DNA of 64,000 nucleotides, taken from an uncultured Oxalobacteraceae bacterium (lineage in GTDB: Bacteria > Pseudomonadota > Gammaproteobacteria > Burkholderiales > Burkholderiaceae). The notes beneath the pieces were generated by a model, which was not told where the DNA came from, did not search any database, and saw only the letters and a list, made by a program, of their open reading frames with translations. The DNA lies in assembly GCA_946480015.1 (NCBI GenBank), contig CAMLIL010000004.1, positions 39,877 through 103,876 on the forward strand, written 5' to 3'. The stretch's first letter is position 1, and the number at the start of each line of letters is the position of its first letter. The translations under genes were made by a program, and so were the position numbers. This document shows, one piece after another, positions 27,101 to 34,668 of this stretch.

Positions 27101-27341
27101 AGAAATACGGTTGCGTCCAATCTTAATGACAACGCTTGCCACCATTTTTGGAATGGTGCCGCTAGCGCTTAGCCAGTCAGAGGGAGCTGAGCAACGTGCG
27201 CCAATGGCGCAAGTGGTCATCGGAGGTCTAGTGACCTCATCCTTGTTGACACTCGTTGTGGTACCTGTGCTTTATACCTATCTGGAGGATGCAGCGCGCT
27301 GGCTTTCGCGTCGAGCCACGGCAAGAGCGGAACGGTATTGA
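24180..27341 (+). CDS. RND-family efflux transporter, inner-membrane pump 2
   Basis: 1053 residues, a clear paralogue of the pump at 19748-22885. It has the same MWLTRISINNPVMTTMLM start, the same LCVGLLIDDAIIVRENIV proton-relay segment and the same NLFSVIGLIMLMGLVTKNA. The ribosome binding site is GAGG upstream of ATG. Two different pumps with one adaptor recall MdtABC and MuxABC, where the pumps form a heterotrimer. The two may therefore act as one complex. It is the last gene of the long plus-strand cluster; about 180 bases of gene-free sequence follow. Confidence 0.9.
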   Translation: MWLTRISINNPVMTTMLMAALIVLGLLSLTRLPIDQFPDMAYPVVVVRTDYPGASSETVEVEITRRVEEAINSVSGIRSLSSRSDDGVSLVTAEFELTMDGARAAQEVREKLAVLRAAFRKEIRDPLVTRVDPADKAVVSIAISNSAGARARSMRELTAIAEQAVKTRLENVQGVGAVSLVGGVRREINIYVKPEQMESLGVGIDQLVQAVRDENQELPAGVLRSSATETVVQVSGRIIDPLAFGRIVVAHRGGQPVVLAQVADVVDGQQEQLALAQYNGRQTLALDVFKVQGHNTIEVTDGIRRAMAELAPVLNGLYPGVRLDVIRDDSRQIRLAVENVRSTLIEGMVLTVLIVFLFLDSWRSTVITALTLPVALIGTLLFMHLFGFTINLITLMALSLCVGLLIDDAIIVRENIVRHSVMLRDTGRQRNRRASLEGTREIGLAVLATTLSIVAVFLPVGYMGGIIGRFFHQFALTVAAALCISMFVAFTLDPMLSSVWPEPERRDGKKMGYRRVLDDLAGATDALVAKITRFYLGTLSVALRNRGKTMGFAALSVVVGLAIPTMGLVGTEFVPAGDYSETAVSFRTPPGSSLAMTQAKLRQVEASLRELPEVRDLYSIINDGVGTGTNEAVIFVRLVARAAREDGVSTINTLVRERINAIGGITLTHVGTLDRMGGDSKQIRLSLQGPDLTQLARLADRVRADIKAIRGVVDIDSSLMPTTIALTINPRREVSSHLGVAPEAIGAAVHVQLTGASAGTWRAPDNENYDVTVRLPPSMRKQADDLNRLMVTSSQVSNDGSIKLISLRQVADIKPAASRNHISRRDMMHEVELSANITGRAPGAVGEEVQQVLKRMNLPAGYRFTFIGTTKNMQESATYATFALALGALFIYMILASQFQSFLQPLVIMSSVPLTSTGAFVALWLFGSTINLFSVIGLIMLMGLVTKNAILLVDFANRARCRTVSAGNAMLQALEIRLRPILMTTLATIFGMVPLALSQSEGAEQRAPMAQVVIGGLVTSSLLTLVVVPVLYTYLEDAARWLSRRATARAERY

Positions 27342-27525
27342 GTCAGGCTAACACAGGCTATTGCGATCAGCACTTCGTGGAATGACGCTGATACCTACTC
27401 CGAAAACGCTGTCTTGCTTCGCGCCGACGCAACTCCCCGGAGCTGAGATTAAGCACGTAATATCGCGCTTACTGTCAACTGCGGATAATCTTGTAGCGCG
27501 GACCAACGACCTGTAGTATGCCGTC

Positions 27526-27831
27526 ATGCCGAACCTGCTGGTCGAAGCGGTACCGGCGGAGCGTACCGGCGAAGCGATCGGCCTGCTGCATGCGATACGT
27601 ACCACCTTTACCGCAGTGGGCGCGCAAGTCGTTGCCTTCGCGCTGGCGACGTCCACCGTGTCCGATCCCGCCAGAGGGCCGGGAAGCTATCCATCTGCTT
27701 CCGCCTATTTCCTGACGTTTGCCTGGATCACGGTATCGTCCTTGCTGATGGTGCTGGCCACGTTCGCACTGCCGCGCCGCAGGAACGATGAAGCGGTGAA
27801 CGTATCGGCCGCGAATGCCGCAACCAACTGA
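27526..27831 (+). pseudogene. C-terminal remnant of an MFS transporter
   Basis: The 101-residue frame begins MPNLLVEAVPAERTGEAIGL, which matches the segment before the last two membrane helices of drug-type MFS transporters (about residue 350 of 450). It ends with one complete helix (FLTFAWITVSSLLMVLATFA) and a basic tail. No upstream part of such a gene exists in any frame between 27342 and 27525. It is a truncated leftover, probably from a deletion that joined the lipid cluster to the next region. Confidence 0.65.
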
Positions 27832-27920
27832 CAGAACAGCCGAGCGCAGCGTGATGTGCCTGTTTTAACGACCCAGCGCGCCATGGTGCACGCGGCGAAT
27901 CCAACGCAGAAGGAGGATAT

Positions 27921-28877
27921 GTGCAACTTGAAACCAGACCCCTGTCCCACAATTTCGGGCTGGAAGTACTCGGCCTGAATGGGGCCGGCGTCGATACCAA
28001 ACGCGGCATCGACGAGGCGACAAAACAGGCCATCCATGCGGCCTGGATCCAGGGTGGTATCCTGCTGTTTCGCGACGTCGCCTCACCGGAAACGCATGTC
28101 GCGCTCAGCCAGTGTTTCGGCACGCTGGAACCGTCCGCCGACAAGGACCTGAATCTCGCTTCCAATCCCTACCTCATGGAACTAAAGTTCGATCCATCGA
28201 ATCCCGCCGGTCCCGGCACGCGGCTGCAAGTGAAAGGACAAGAGCGCGCCGGCTGGATAGGCTGGCACTGGGACCAAGCCTTCATGCCGGTCATCGTACG
28301 CGGCGCCGCGTTGCGCATGATCGAGCCGGCCGAAGTCGCCGGCGAAACCGGCTTCATCGATGCGATCAGCGCCTACGAACGTTTGCCCAAGGCGCTGCAG
28401 CAGCGCATTGACGGTCTTGAAGTGGTGTACAAGGTCACCAGCGAGATGGACAAGAACCGCTTCGGCTTCCCGAAGGACCTGAAGAATCTCAGACCGCTCA
28501 CCGAGCCGAACCGTTACCAGTTCGATCCGGTCGTGCATCCGCTCGTCATCACACAAAAAGAAACCGGCCGCAAGGTGCTCAAGCTGTCACCGATGCATGC
28601 GCAATGCATCCAAGGCATGGCGCCGGCGGAAAGCGATGCGCTGCTGACGGAACTGGCGGACCATCTGGTCGACGAACGCTTTGCTTACTTTCACGACTGG
28701 TGCAAAAACGACCTGATCGTGTGGGATAACTGGCGCGTGATCCATTGCGCGAACGGCGTGCCGATGTCGTGCAAGCGGCTCGCGCATCGGACCACGATCA
28801 TTGGCGATTATAGTTATGGGCGCTATCTGGATGTGACCCGTGAAAGGACTGATATTGGGGCTAGGTTGATGGATTGA
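27921..28877 (+). CDS. TauD/TfdA-family Fe(II)/2-oxoglutarate dioxygenase
   Basis: 318 residues from a GTG at 27921 with AAGGAGG upstream. The overlapping ATG two bases earlier is in another frame. Iron ligands fit the family: HWDQ (His116, Asp118) and the distal WDNWRVIHCA (His275). LAHRTTIIGDYS holds the Arg that binds 2-oxoglutarate. The family hydroxylates small molecules such as taurine, 2,4-D or fatty acids. No operon partner indicates the substrate. It could hydroxylate the lipid product of the upstream cluster, but the intervening MFS remnant argues against close linkage. Confidence 0.8.
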   Translation: MQLETRPLSHNFGLEVLGLNGAGVDTKRGIDEATKQAIHAAWIQGGILLFRDVASPETHVALSQCFGTLEPSADKDLNLASNPYLMELKFDPSNPAGPGTRLQVKGQERAGWIGWHWDQAFMPVIVRGAALRMIEPAEVAGETGFIDAISAYERLPKALQQRIDGLEVVYKVTSEMDKNRFGFPKDLKNLRPLTEPNRYQFDPVVHPLVITQKETGRKVLKLSPMHAQCIQGMAPAESDALLTELADHLVDERFAYFHDWCKNDLIVWDNWRVIHCANGVPMSCKRLAHRTTIIGDYSYGRYLDVTRERTDIGARLMD

Positions 28878-28892
28878 TCCTAAATTACTCTG

Positions 28893-29156
28893 TTAGCCCA
28901 TCGCCAGCTCCCGCCAGCGCAGCGCGGACGGCAACTGAGGCGCAGTTGCCAGGATATGCTGCAAACCGGCACGCATGTTCACTACCAGGGATTTCACGTG
29001 TGCCGCCGCCGCGTGCGTTACCGTCAGCAAGACCCGTGTCTGGCCGCCATGCTCTGTCATTTTTCCGACGGCGGCGAGCAACAGGGGCCGACCGGTGATG
29101 GCCTCCATCCTGGCCTTCGGATTCGCCAGTCGCACATGCCAGCTCCACACATTCAC
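28893..29156 (-). pseudogene. Possible transposase C-terminal remnant
   Basis: An 87-residue frame with codon use like real protein, reading GKMTEHGGQTRVLLTVTHAA and then a helical end. The pattern recalls the C-terminal helices of IS4/IS1380-type transposases. There is no catalytic DDE part, no inverted repeats and no ribosome binding site. The identification is from memory and weak. Confidence 0.25.
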
Positions 29157-29176
29157 CTTGAAATCATGGAGCGCTC

Positions 29177-29560
29177 ATGAACGCTCGAACCGTAGGTATC
29201 ATCGTTGCGCTCGCGCTTTCTTCGCTAGTTCAAGCCGCCGAAAAGAAGGGGGAAGATTGGTACGGGCCTAAGCCTCTCGAAGGCGACTACCAAGTCTATG
29301 GCGGGACCTTATCGGAGAAGCTGCCGCCAACGCCGAAGGACCGGAAGGTCGCGTTCATGTTCAAGGGCCAGTTTGCAAAAGACCTGTTCAACCAGATCGG
29401 GCCGGATGTTAAAAAGGACGATGCGTGCAGCTCCGCTGCGGATTATCGAGAGCGGCGCAGAGGTGATGTCGATTGCGTGTACACGAAGGACAGCGGATAT
29501 TCGTGCTATTTCGGGCTCGATGTGCCGACCGGAAAGAGCACGTACGGCTCAATTTGTTAG
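29177..29560 (+). CDS. Small secreted protein of unknown function
   Basis: 127 residues. The N-terminal 20 residues are a clear signal peptide (ARTVGIIVALALSSLVQA, cleavage before AEKK). The mature part is rich in Lys and Asp. It has Cys in DACSSAADYRERR, DVDCVYTK, YSCYFGLDV and at the last residue, which could form two disulfides. GGAG lies 8 bases upstream of ATG. I do not recognise the family. It is a single gene, not in an operon. Confidence 0.6.
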   Translation: MNARTVGIIVALALSSLVQAAEKKGEDWYGPKPLEGDYQVYGGTLSEKLPPTPKDRKVAFMFKGQFAKDLFNQIGPDVKKDDACSSAADYRERRRGDVDCVYTKDSGYSCYFGLDVPTGKSTYGSIC

Positions 29561-29763
29561 TCATCAACGGCGAGGCTCGGTCGCATCAACCTCGCCCACC
29601 AAACCTTCGGGCCATCGCATCTAATTCCACCAGCCGATATCCGCCATGAAAATCTGGGGTGATGTCCGCAAGGCGGTCAGCCAGTCGGCGATCTCGACGA
29701 CATCGAGACGACGATCAAAATTTTCGACTTTGGCTACATAGGATTGTTGCTTGTTGACCGCAG

Positions 29764-29789
29764 GCCGCGCCGGCTCGCGCCGGCGCGGC
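29764..29789 (-). terminator. GC-rich stem-loop behind the TonB receptor gene
   Basis: A perfect 11-bp stem (GCCGCGCCGGC / GCCGGCGCGGC) with a TCGC loop begins 10 bases beyond the receptor stop codon. There is no T-run, so termination would not be classical; it may stabilise the mRNA 3' end. Confidence 0.4.
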
Positions 29790-29798
29790 GCTGGCGGG

Positions 29799-32700
29799 TC
29801 AGAAGTTGTAGCCCATCGACATGCGGAAGCTGCGACCCGGATCGTACCAGGTCCGGCCCGTACTACCGATGGCCTGCTGATGCGATTGCTTCGTCACAAC
29901 TTCGGTCAGGTTGCTGACAGTGAAGCTGCCCCAGAGGTGGTCGCTGAACCTGTAGTTGATGCCCGCATCCCACTGACCCACGGCCTCTTGCCAGACTGGC
30001 AGTCCCCAGGACACGTCCGTCGGAGCGATGCCGCCGTTGGCCGCAATGCGCGCCGGATCGGCGCTGGTGCCGTTGGTGCCCGACGCACCGTAGACCCCCG
30101 TTGCCAGCAAGGTGCGCGCGCGCCAGCTATAGGCCAGGCGTGCCGAAATTGGCCCACGGTCGTACATGAACGCCACGTTAGCGGCATTCTTCGACATATA
30201 AGGCACCGGCAAGTCCTTGAAGGGCAAGCCGTTGAGGTCGCAACCGTAGAGATTCCCGGCGATCGACGCAGAGCCGCCTGGGCAATAAGGCATCTTGAAG
30301 GGGTGGTACAGCTCCTGCTTGCCGTCGATGTAGGTGTAGTTCGCGGAGATGCCGAACCCTTTTGCCCAGTCGGGCAGCCGCTCACCCAAACCTGGAAGTT
30401 TGTCCAGGTAGGTCGCGCCGGCGAGTTCAAGCCCGACCAGCCAGAGCTTGGCTGCATTTGCCGGCCCGGTGATCTGGAAGTCCTGATCATTGCCTGCCAG
30501 ATCCTTGATGGTTCTGGAATACGTTTCGGCCAGGATAATGTCCTTGACGTTCTTGTAGAACAGCACACCGGTCAGAGACTGCCCATTCTGCGGATACCAT
30601 TCCATCGAGACATCGACGTTGTTCGACTTGAGCGGCTTCAGTTTCGCGTTGCCATCGTTTTTGCCGTCGTAGGTAATCGCTTCGACCTTGCCATTGGTGT
30701 CCAGCCTCACGGTCTGGTTCAAGGTGATGTACTCCTGCAGCTGATCGAAGCCAGGACGGTAAATGCCCCGGGACAGCGCCAGCCGGGACTGCAGCTTGTC
30801 CGTCAGGTTGACTTTCAGGTTCAGGCTGGGGATCACGTCGATGTGACTGGACTTGGCGTCGAGCGGCGCGTCAATCGTTCCGAACTGGGGAACGCTGGGC
30901 GGCGTGGTGTTGCTATACGTCGGCTTGAACACCGTGTAGCCGTGCGCCACCGTGTTCGTCCTGACCACCCGTACACCCGCATTGCCGTCCACGGGGTACT
31001 TCCAGTTGTCGAAGCCAAAGCGCAAGGTGCCGTAGATAGCCTGGGTGCCTTCGCTATGCTTGCTGAGGTACTTGGGATCGGTGTCGTCGAAGCCATCTGG
31101 CTTCCAGTCATTGCCGATCGTCGAACAATCCGTGCTGGTGCCCTTGATGGCATTGGCGTCCTGGCAATTCAGTTGAAGCGCTGTCAACAATTGTCGATAC
31201 GCCGCCGGTTTGTCCTGCACCATGGCCATGGTCGGCACCACGATCGTTGGCGGCGCACTCATCCTGCCGTTGAAGAAATTGGGAAACGCGAATTGTTCGA
31301 CATTGCCGAGGGCCGCGTAGCGCGGGTCGATCAGGTAGCCGTAGTTACTCCGTTGCCAACCAAGATCTGCGGGGTTCGGGAGCTTCCCGGCCTCCTTGGT
31401 GGGCTGCACTGCCCAGGGTTCAGCGTAGGATTTCCAACCGGTTCCGGCGTTCTTATGTTTCGTCGAGGAACGCTCCGTCAGACGCACGCCGAAGCGCACA
31501 TCGCGCAGCACCGGATGGTCGAAGTTAAACTTGCCATCGGTCTTCCAGGCATAAAGATCAGCCTCGGCCTTGTTGACTTCAGGCTGCGAGATGTCCCAGA
31601 AGTAGTTGCGGGGATCGGCCAAGAAAGTGCGGGACGCTTCGTTAAAACTGAACGCGGGCCGCGGGCCGGTGGAGTCCACACCCATGCTGGGCACGAACGT
31701 GCCAAGGTTGAGCATGCCGTTATCGCCGCTATTGGTGGCATGAACCCACTGCAGATCGGTTTGGAAAGACCAGCGCTCATCGATCTTCGCCTTGAAGTTC
31801 CAGGCCAACTCGCGCGTTCGTCCTTTTACACTGCTGAAATTTCGGGTTGTGCCCATTTTCAGACCGCCGGCCGCGAACTGGTTCGCACCTTGCCCACCGA
31901 TCGGATAGCTCAGGGTGCCCGATTGGAAGACACCGTTGCTGTCGTACTGGAGGTCGCCATATTTGGTAAAGTACGGATCTTCCCCGCCAGCGAAGATATT
32001 ATTTCCAGCGCTGGTAGAACGGAACGCGGAGTCGAAGTAGGTCAGCGACGACTGCTTGTTGTTCTTCTTCCACTGCAATGCCCCATAAAAGCCCCCACGT
32101 TCGGACTCGGTCGTGCCGGTGCCCCAGGAGGCCCCGACCGGCACCCACACCGTCTTGCCGGCGACGAGGTTGCTGCGCGGGTAGTAGGGGGATTGGTCGA
32201 TCGAGTCGTAGCGGCTGGTGGTCTTGTTGTAGGACACATCCACCAGCACGCCAACTTCGCCCAGATCCGTTTTCCACCGGTTGGAATACAAGCCCGAAAG
32301 GGCTGGCGAATTCTTCTTGCCAAGCGCAGCATAGTTGTTCGAGGCGGAAAAGGCGCCGGATTGCCCTTTGGAGTCGAACGGAAGGCGCGTGCGCAGATCG
32401 ATCTGGCCGCTGATGCCGCCTTCGACCAGTTCGGCGGACGGGTTCTTGTACACGTCCACGCCCGCCATCAGTTCTGGCGGGACATCGCCCCAGCTCAATT
32501 CGCGCCCAGGCCAACCCGCCGAGAAGGTTTCACGTCCGTTCAGCGTGGACGAGCCCCAGGACAGGCCGCGGATCTGCACGCCCGAACCCTCCACATCGAA
32601 TCCCAGGCCATTGGCGGCCAGATTGGCGCCCGTGCGCGAGCGGTTGCGGTCCATGGTAACCCCGACCACCCGTTGCAGCACTTCGGTGATCGACTTGTCC

Positions 32701-32960
32701 GGCAGCTTGCCGGCCTCGTCGGCCACAACCGAGTCGACGATCAAGTCGGACAGCTGCTTGATCTTCTGCGCGGTCTCCAGCTGCTTGCGCTGGCCGGTCA
32801 CGACGACGGTCACCGGCTCGCCCTCCTTGGCGGCGGGCGCCGGAGTCTCCGTCTGGGCCAGCGCGGCGCCGCTGTACAGTAGCGCGACCTGCGCGGCCGC
32901 GAACGCCAGCGCGGTCATCTTCAAGGGTTTCCTCTTGATTATTGTCCCAACTCTTCTCAT
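29799..32960 (-). CDS. TonB-dependent receptor (large, carbohydrate-uptake type)
   Basis: 1053 residues, larger than siderophore receptors (~700). A signal peptide (TALAFAAAQVALLYSGAALA) is followed by the TonB box EPVTVVVTG. The plug reads ADEAGKLPDKSITEVLQRV, the hallmark of the Xanthomonas/Caulobacter-type receptors usually linked to sugar polymers. The last residues GRSFRMSMGYNF form the terminal beta strand ending in Phe. The start at 32960 has GAGG upstream. It is preceded by a lipoprotein gene (69 bases), and the two are probably one operon. The pectate lyases 10 kb away make an oligosaccharide ligand plausible. Confidence 0.85.
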   Translation of the reverse strand: MRRVGTIIKRKPLKMTALAFAAAQVALLYSGAALAQTETPAPAAKEGEPVTVVVTGQRKQLETAQKIKQLSDLIVDSVVADEAGKLPDKSITEVLQRVVGVTMDRNRSRTGANLAANGLGFDVEGSGVQIRGLSWGSSTLNGRETFSAGWPGRELSWGDVPPELMAGVDVYKNPSAELVEGGISGQIDLRTRLPFDSKGQSGAFSASNNYAALGKKNSPALSGLYSNRWKTDLGEVGVLVDVSYNKTTSRYDSIDQSPYYPRSNLVAGKTVWVPVGASWGTGTTESERGGFYGALQWKKNNKQSSLTYFDSAFRSTSAGNNIFAGGEDPYFTKYGDLQYDSNGVFQSGTLSYPIGGQGANQFAAGGLKMGTTRNFSSVKGRTRELAWNFKAKIDERWSFQTDLQWVHATNSGDNGMLNLGTFVPSMGVDSTGPRPAFSFNEASRTFLADPRNYFWDISQPEVNKAEADLYAWKTDGKFNFDHPVLRDVRFGVRLTERSSTKHKNAGTGWKSYAEPWAVQPTKEAGKLPNPADLGWQRSNYGYLIDPRYAALGNVEQFAFPNFFNGRMSAPPTIVVPTMAMVQDKPAAYRQLLTALQLNCQDANAIKGTSTDCSTIGNDWKPDGFDDTDPKYLSKHSEGTQAIYGTLRFGFDNWKYPVDGNAGVRVVRTNTVAHGYTVFKPTYSNTTPPSVPQFGTIDAPLDAKSSHIDVIPSLNLKVNLTDKLQSRLALSRGIYRPGFDQLQEYITLNQTVRLDTNGKVEAITYDGKNDGNAKLKPLKSNNVDVSMEWYPQNGQSLTGVLFYKNVKDIILAETYSRTIKDLAGNDQDFQITGPANAAKLWLVGLELAGATYLDKLPGLGERLPDWAKGFGISANYTYIDGKQELYHPFKMPYCPGGSASIAGNLYGCDLNGLPFKDLPVPYMSKNAANVAFMYDRGPISARLAYSWRARTLLATGVYGASGTNGTSADPARIAANGGIAPTDVSWGLPVWQEAVGQWDAGINYRFSDHLWGSFTVSNLTEVVTKQSHQQAIGSTGRTWYDPGRSFRMSMGYNF

Positions 32961-33029
32961 TATCTTTGTCCTCTTGTTTGCTTTGTTTGCCCACCGCGCC
33001 AGGCGGTGGCAGTAATTAGCCGTCCGCTG

Positions 33030-34289
33030 TTATTGGAAGGTGATGGGTCCGGTCAGAGTGAGCTTGGTCGCGTAGGTCAGCTTGGCCGCCGACGGGGTCG
33101 CCACCGAGCCGTTCGCGCCCGCTGCGGAGATCTCGATCTTGGAGATCGCGTAGTCCTGCAGCTCATTCCAGAGGTCGAGCCCGGTCAGGCCGCACGATTC
33201 GCTGATCGTGAACTTGTCCTTGAGACCGACGCTGTAGTCGGTGGCGGCCGCAGCGCTTGGCTTGACCACCGCGCGCAGCTTGACGTTGCAGGCGTCCGTG
33301 CCGTTCTTGAGGGCGAAGTGGCCGAGGATCAGATCGACATTGACCGCGTTATTGCCCGTGCTGAACCATTCGTCGTTCTGCGCGAGATTGAACTTCAGCG
33401 CCGCTTGAGCATCGATCCGCACGCCGCTCACGGTGGTGCCGGTCGCGGAGAGACTCGACAGGCCACCAGCCATCATCGTGAAACCGTAATAGGCCCAGTC
33501 CACCTTGGCGGGAGGCGTCGGCTGAATGTTGTAGAAATACGTGAAGCTGCTACCGTCACTGGAAGCGACACGCCCGCACCAGTCCCCACCACACCACCCA
33601 CCGTCCAGACTGCTGCCAGCGTAGCTGCCGATGGCGCCACCCTCCTTGGTGGTCGAAGCGTCCTTGTAGCCGGTCAGGAAAGTCAGCGCGGACGCCATCT
33701 CGGTGCCGATCGGAACGTTCCTGACCACCTTCTCCGTCACATAAATGTCACCGCCGTCCTGGGTGGCGGTGACGGTGCACAGCCCATTGGCGAGCTTGGT
33801 CATCGTGTTCCCGCTGACCGAGCACACCGCGGGCGTGCTGGAGGCAAAGGTGACGGGCCGGCCCAAGCTGGAGCTTGCGGCCAGCGCGACCGGCTGCGCA
33901 TCCAAGGGCTGCGCCCCAGGGTTGCGGAAGATGACCGTCTGCGGCCGTTTGGGAATGACGAAAAGTTGGCGCTGCGAGCTTGCGGCGTAGCCTTCAAAAC
34001 CGGCTTGGCTGGCGGTCACCGAGCACTCCCCCGCTTTCAGCAGCGACAGGGTACTCCCGCTGACGGTGCAGGTTTCCGGCGTATTCGATGCGTAGGTGAT
34101 GGGCCCGCCAGAACTCGCCGTCGCCACCAGCGTGGTTGTCTGGATGTCGGGCGGGATGGCCACCGACGGCCCTCCCGGGAAGTTGAACGATATGGACTGC
34201 ACTGCCCCGCCATCACTGCTGCCGCCGCCGCCGCAGGCGGTCAGCAGCGTGGTGCAGGCAAGGGCAATGGCCGAAACCTGAAATCTCAT
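33030..34289 (-). CDS. Surface lipoprotein with two Ig-like repeats
   Basis: 419 residues from ATG 34289, chosen because GAGGAG lies 8 bases upstream. The lipobox is ALACTTLLTAC, followed by a GGGGSSDGG linker. Residues ~20-190 hold two repeats of about 80 residues with the same core: YASNTPETCTVSG...LLKAGECSVTASQ, and FASSTPAVCSVSG...LANGLCTVTATQ. Each carries a Cys pair. The C-terminal half is unfamiliar and Trp/Gly rich in its centre (DGGWCGGDWCGRV). It is upstream of and probably co-transcribed with the large TonB receptor, so it may be a surface capture protein for the same ligand. No enzymatic motif is seen. Confidence 0.7.
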   Translation of the reverse strand: MRFQVSAIALACTTLLTACGGGGSSDGGAVQSISFNFPGGPSVAIPPDIQTTTLVATASSGGPITYASNTPETCTVSGSTLSLLKAGECSVTASQAGFEGYAASSQRQLFVIPKRPQTVIFRNPGAQPLDAQPVALAASSSLGRPVTFASSTPAVCSVSGNTMTKLANGLCTVTATQDGGDIYVTEKVVRNVPIGTEMASALTFLTGYKDASTTKEGGAIGSYAGSSLDGGWCGGDWCGRVASSDGSSFTYFYNIQPTPPAKVDWAYYGFTMMAGGLSSLSATGTTVSGVRIDAQAALKFNLAQNDEWFSTGNNAVNVDLILGHFALKNGTDACNVKLRAVVKPSAAAATDYSVGLKDKFTISESCGLTGLDLWNELQDYAISKIEISAAGANGSVATPSAAKLTYATKLTLTGPITFQ

Positions 34290-34668
34290 CGCTTGTCTCC
34301 TCATAATAATTGTTCCTTTCTAATGCGCTTATTTACTTACATTGCTCGTCACTGGCTTCGCCGATAACAAGGAGAATTCCCGTGCCCCGCACCTCATGTC
34401 CGGCATTTGACGAAGGTCTCGATCACCTGCTGGGTCTGCGCGCTGGGTCTGGGCACGCAAAGATGAAAGCCGCTTCTCAATGCAAATTGATCGGCTGATT
34501 CTTGTTATATCCATATTGGAAAGAGGCAACTTGTATGTTGCTAGGACATACGTTCCATGGCAATTACGATATTTATCAACACAACAGACAAGATCCGACA
34601 GGTGGATATCGCCCTCTGCCGAGGGCACGCAGGTCAGCAGCGTGCCGGCGCACCCGCTTGCGTCCACC
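34290..34668. other. Intergenic region upstream of the lipoprotein operon
   Basis: No supportable gene. It holds the leader of the lipoprotein gene and the 3' side of the siderophore operon. No clear promoter boxes or Fur box were identified. Confidence 0.35.

Noticed and set aside
29751..32882. A 1043-codon plus-strand open frame opposite the large TonB receptor
   Set aside because: It is the antisense shadow of a gene with clear receptor motifs; high GC keeps the reverse frame open. It is rich in Arg, Gly, His and Val without any domain.
33006..34367. A 453-codon plus-strand frame opposite the lipoprotein gene
   Set aside because: Shadow frame with no ribosome binding site or family; the minus-strand lipoprotein has a lipobox and a good start.
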